A stretch of 51,570 bases of DNA, taken from contig OMZX01000009.1 of the NCBI GenBank assembly GCA_900315665.1, positions 1 to 51,570 of the forward strand, in the 5' to 3' direction. A program made the position numbers and the translations under genes. Of this stretch, positions 48,750-51,570 are shown in pieces (the stretch's first letter is position 1; each line of letters begins with the position of its first letter). The stretch comes from an uncultured Eubacteriales bacterium. Lineage in GTDB: Bacteria; Bacillota; Clostridia; Lachnospirales; Lachnospiraceae. Below the pieces are notes generated by a model. It ran no database searches, was not told the origin of the DNA, and worked only from the letters and a program-made list of their open reading frames with translations.

Positions 48750-50643
48750 TAGGTGGCCACGGCATGGCTGACACGGGCGCGGTGCCTTCGATGCGGGCGG
48801 TACCCATGTCTTCGCTGTTATCGAGGGCTGTGCTGGTGGCATATTTCGATACGTTGCCAGTCGTTTCAGACTGATTGGAAGCGCTCTTCGAATCGGGAGC
48901 CACAGCTGGCTTGGGTGTGGCCGAAATGCCCATCGAATCGGAAACCGCCGTTAGGCTCGTCTGCCCGCTATATTCTGGCGTCGAGAACGCCGCGTGCATG
49001 TTCGAGAGGTCGGTCATGGCACGGCCGGTGAAGGTCTGCGGGATTTCGAGTGTGAAATGATACATGGGCTCGAGCAGGATGTTTTCTGCCTTCCGGAGTC
49101 CCTGGCGGACGGCGCGGTAGGTTGCTTCACGGAAGTCGCCGCCTTCGGTGTGCTTGATGGAAGCGCGGCCTGCGACAAGCGTGAAGCGAATATCGGTGAT
49201 CGGCGAACCGGTCAGGACGCCGACATGCTCCCGTTCCTGAAGGTGCGTGAGGATGAGGCGCTGCCAGTTTCTTGCCAGCATATCCGTCGGGCAGTCAGCA
49301 CGAAACTGAAGGCCGCTGCCGCGCGTAAGTGGTTCCATGAGAAGGTGCACCTCCGCATAATGCCTGAGTGGTTCGAAGTGTCCGACTCCCTCGACGGGTG
49401 CGGCAATCGTTTCTTTATAGAGAATTTTTCCCTCGCTGAAAGTAATGTCGTAGGAGAAGCGCTCCTTCACGAGGCGGGTCAGCACCTCGGTCTGCACGGC
49501 GCCCATGAGCGCGACGTGGATCTCCTTCAGCTTCTCATCGAAACGAAGGTGAAGCTCTGGAAATTCCTCGCGGAGCGTGCGAAGACTCGTGTAGAGTGTC
49601 AGGGTGTCAGCATTCTGACACTGGATCTGGTAGTCGAGCACAGGCGTGAGTGTCGGATCCTGTCCTTTCGGCTCAGCGCCAAGCGCCATGCCGGTTTCAA
49701 GTCCGGCCATACCCGGGATGACAGCAATGCCTCCGGCTGCCACTTCATCACGATTTTCATAGCCCTGGCCACTATAGACGCGGAGCTCCGGGACCTTTTC
49801 ACCGGGCAGGAGCTCATCGCGGACGCGAAGGACTCCACCGGTGATTTTCAGGAAGCTAAGTTTCTTTCCCTGCTGGTCTCGGGTAATCTTAAAGACGCGG
49901 GCACCAAAGGAGTCCGGGTAAAGTGGTAATGCAATAAAGTTATAGAGCCCGCGGAGCAGGCGGTCGACGCCTTCATTTTTGAGGGCGCTGCCGAAGAAGA
50001 CCGGGAAAACCTTTCGGTCCCAGATGAGGTTTCGGATGTCACGGAGCGGGAGGTCGCCGGTCTCGAGATATTTTTCCATGAGCCGCTCGTCCTGGAGCGC
50101 CATACTTTCCTTCAGTGTGTCCGGCATCGTGTAAATCGTCGGGTCCGTCTTCGAAAAAGTGACATCGGAAAAGTCGATGATGCCGTCGCCGAAATGCTTC
50201 CGAAGGTCGGTGAGGAGCTTTGTCCGGTCGGTGCCGGGCTGGTCCATCTTGTTTACGAAGAGGAAGGTCGGCACATGGTAGCGGGTGAGAAGCTTCCAGA
50301 GTGTTTCGGTATGTCCCTGGACGCCGTCGGCACCGCTGATGACAAGCACTGCGTCGTCAAGAACCGAGAGTGTCTTCTCCATCTCGGCGGAAAAGTCAAC
50401 GTGGCCCGGGGTGTCGAGGAGATAAGTTTCTATATCAAAAAGCGGGAAGGTCGCCATCTTTGAAAAGATGGTGATGCCCCGCTCCTTTTCCATGGTGTCC
50501 GTGTCGAGGTAGGCCGAGCCCTTGTCGACGCGGCCGCGCTCCTTGATTTTGCCTGTTTCATACAGGATGCTCTCGCTCAACGTCGTCTTTCCGGCGTCGA
50601 CATGCGCGAGAATCCCGAGCACAAGCTGCTTTCGTTCTGTCAT
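48715..50643 (-). CDS. Ribosomal-protection-type translational GTPase (TetM/EF-G-like), C-terminally shifted out of frame
   Basis: The 642-residue frame has an EF-G-like G domain: AHVDAGKTT (13-21), effector ERGITI, DTPGHVDF, NKMDQPG and a GSALKNEGV element. Domains II, III and IV (including TGSPITDIRFTLV and ADCPTDMLARNWQRL) follow in the order of TetM/TetO. It ends with a Ser/Thr-rich insertion, then GTARIEGTAPVSAM, after which the reading frame becomes unrelated and stops at 48715. The homologous continuation is in the overlapping frame at 48761-47829. Acquired tetracycline-resistance genes are closer to 640 residues of unbroken homology, so I do not call this tet. Confidence 0.8.
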   Translation of the reverse strand: MTERKQLVLGILAHVDAGKTTLSESILYETGKIKERGRVDKGSAYLDTDTMEKERGITIFSKMATFPLFDIETYLLDTPGHVDFSAEMEKTLSVLDDAVLVISGADGVQGHTETLWKLLTRYHVPTFLFVNKMDQPGTDRTKLLTDLRKHFGDGIIDFSDVTFSKTDPTIYTMPDTLKESMALQDERLMEKYLETGDLPLRDIRNLIWDRKVFPVFFGSALKNEGVDRLLRGLYNFIALPLYPDSFGARVFKITRDQQGKKLSFLKITGGVLRVRDELLPGEKVPELRVYSGQGYENRDEVAAGGIAVIPGMAGLETGMALGAEPKGQDPTLTPVLDYQIQCQNADTLTLYTSLRTLREEFPELHLRFDEKLKEIHVALMGAVQTEVLTRLVKERFSYDITFSEGKILYKETIAAPVEGVGHFEPLRHYAEVHLLMEPLTRGSGLQFRADCPTDMLARNWQRLILTHLQEREHVGVLTGSPITDIRFTLVAGRASIKHTEGGDFREATYRAVRQGLRKAENILLEPMYHFTLEIPQTFTGRAMTDLSNMHAAFSTPEYSGQTSLTAVSDSMGISATPKPAVAPDSKSASNQSETTGNVSKYATSTALDNSEDMGTARIEGTAPVSAMPWPPNAHTRRLRYLS

Positions 50644-50669
50644 ATTGGCCTTCCTAAAAGATTATGTAC

Positions 50670-50944
50670 GGGAAGCAAATAGAGCAGTGGGTGGAATGGA
50701 GGGGCACCCTAGCTCACGGCTCGGAAATCTAAGCGCTATCCGGGTGCTCCAGCCGGGCCGGCCCAATTCAGGAAAAAATCAGTAGACATCGCAAGCGATG
50801 TCTTTGAACGCGCTCGCCGCTAAGGCATCCCGAAGCCTCCCCGCGCAAGCGCGGTACTCCGGGATAACCTTGCTAGCTGAGATTTCCGGCTTTATTGTTC
50901 GTACGGGTGCCCCTCCATTCCACCCACTGCTCTATTTGCTTCCC
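50670..50944. repeat. Large palindromic element H, core replaced by RptB
   Basis: The arms 50670-50709 and 50905-50944 are a perfect 40-bp inverted repeat that starts with GGGAAGCAAATAGAGC and ends with GGGGCACCC and GGGTGCCCC. The usual mid-stem is partly present (GCTATCCGGGTGCTCC side and TTGCTAGCTGAGATTTC side), but the two core hairpins are replaced from 50778 to 50866 by RptB copy 3. It lies between the GTPase and aroK. Confidence 0.9.
50785..50865. repeat. RptB element copy 3, inside element H
   Basis: Identical to copy 1 over the core GAACGCGCTCGCCGCTAAGG and the second hairpin. The first hairpin is GACATCGC-AA-GCGATGTC, where copy 1 has GGCATCGC-AA-GCGATGCC: a paired change that keeps the stem. 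Confidence 0.88.
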
Positions 50945-50972
50945 TGCCTATACTTCTTTGGCTTCTCTATAT

Positions 50973-51476
50973 CTATTCTTTATGATTTTCAAAATACTCT
51001 CGGAGCCAGTCGACGACGGCGCCGAGGTCCTTGCCGCGTTCGTCGCAGGTGACGTCGGCATATTTCGCGTAGAGCTTCGTGCGTTCGTTGTAGAGGTCGC
51101 GGAGGGTGTAGCCGGCCGGGATGGTGACGCCGCGGTCTGTGACGTTTCCGATGCGGCGTTCCATTTCTTCAAACGCGACATCGAGGTAGACGATCGTCGA
51201 AATTTTCTTGAGATGCTCCATCGCCCAGTCTTCGTAGCAGATCGATCCGCCCGGTGCGATCACCGTATTCTCCGGGTTCAAGGTACAGGCAATATCCCCC
51301 TCCACCTTCTGAAACCCGTCATTGCCCTTCTCCGCAATAATCTCCTTCAGCAGCTTCCCGGTCCGATTCTGAATCACCAGATCCACATCCACAAAATCCA
51401 TCCCCAGCCGCTTCGCCAGCAGCACGCCCACCGTAGATTTACCGCTGGAGGGCATCCCGATCATAGTAATATTCAT
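50973..51476 (-). CDS. aroK: Shikimate kinase
   Basis: Shikimate kinase phosphorylates shikimate in aromatic amino acid synthesis. The ATG at 51476 gives 167 residues. Walker A is GMPSSGKST, followed by DVDLVIQNRTG (shikimate-binding Asp), the APGGS motif of the family's Gly-rich substrate-binding loop, and the LID region ERTKLYAKYAD. The longer open frame to 51539 has no support. No other shikimate-pathway gene is in the window. Confidence 0.92.
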   Translation of the reverse strand: MNITMIGMPSSGKSTVGVLLAKRLGMDFVDVDLVIQNRTGKLLKEIIAEKGNDGFQKVEGDIACTLNPENTVIAPGGSICYEDWAMEHLKKISTIVYLDVAFEEMERRIGNVTDRGVTIPAGYTLRDLYNERTKLYAKYADVTCDERGKDLGAVVDWLREYFENHKE

Positions 51477-51570
51477 ACTTATAACCCGTCTTTCTGCGAA
51501 AGACACCGATGCGGTTATGAAACCGTGGTTCTTCCGCAACTTTTGTTTTCTTAGCTTCTTTCCTTCTGTT

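Noticed and set aside
48715..50643. Calling the GTPase an acquired tetracycline-resistance gene (tetM/tetW)
   Set aside because: The divergent sequence, the insertion and the NYN continuation point to a chromosomal relative, not the mobile resistance gene.
9109..50944. CRISPR array interpretation of the repeated sequences
   Set aside because: Copies are kilobases apart, hundreds of bases long and palindromic; there are no regularly spaced spacers and no cas genes.
9109..50944. Insertion sequences with transposase genes
   Set aside because: None of the palindromic elements encodes a protein of any length; the frames across them are repeat-derived.

Overview
The window looks like a chromosomal segment of a low-GC-phylum Gram-positive of the Lachnospiraceae type (Clostridia, roughly 50% GC). 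This is inferred from the S10-spc-alpha ribosomal super-operon order, the Zn-ribbon S14, an unusually long L17, secreted proteins with CW_binding_1-type repeats, A/E/T-rich lipoprotein linkers, a YesMN-like two-component system beside a TRAP transporter, and consensus sigma-A promoters. Essentially every gene is on the minus strand, so transcription runs from high to low coordinates.

Layout from low to high coordinate: a partial hypothetical gene (1-247); an AgrC/AgrA-like GHKL kinase and LytTR regulator (332-2489); a hairpin-rich spacer; rpsI-rplM (3077-3917) with its promoter; a HAD phosphatase flanked by REP-like repeats; truA, ecfT and a fused EcfA1-EcfA2 ATPase (5095-8986); a cell-wall-binding-repeat protein (9410-10927); the complete ribosomal super-operon from rplQ (11636) up to rpsJ (28390), including rpoA, rpmJ, infA, map, adk and secY; a second cell-wall-binding-repeat protein (29196-30446); an RlmI-like methyltransferase; an acyltransferase; an atypical PRPP synthetase; a dnaD-dnaC/I primosome operon preceded by a cluster of DnaA boxes; murC; queT with a pseudoknot-capable leader; an orphan DctP lipoprotein; a YcxB-like protein; a full TRAP transporter (dctM, dctQ, dctP) with its YesN/YesM regulators; a TetM/EF-G-like GTPase whose C-terminal part continues, out of frame, into a Rae1/YacP-type NYN nuclease; and shikimate kinase.

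The most striking content is non-coding. Eight large palindromic elements (about 270-400 bp each) sit between genes. They share a conserved core, made of two apical hairpins on a conserved mid-stem that usually ends in GGGGCACCC/GGGTGCCCC. Each is extended by 40-100 bp inverted arms whose sequence is unique to that locus. A second family (RptB, three copies) and a third, tiny family (about 16 bp, consensus near CCAATGCCTACATCAG, at least 13 copies) follow the same logic at smaller scale: a conserved core inside locus-specific stems. Core hairpins show compensatory differences between copies, so pairing appears to be maintained. The 16-bp motif occupies most of the unusually long gaps inside the ribosomal operons and also occurs in low-complexity parts of several proteins.

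Functionally, the window combines translation (ribosomal proteins, RNA polymerase alpha, secretion, tRNA and rRNA modification, a ribosome-protection-like GTPase with a possible A-site nuclease), ECF vitamin transport (shared ecfA-ecfT module plus the queT S-component), replication restart or initiation (DnaD, DnaC/I, DnaA boxes), envelope synthesis (MurC, wall-binding proteins), and sensing and uptake of organic acids by TRAP.
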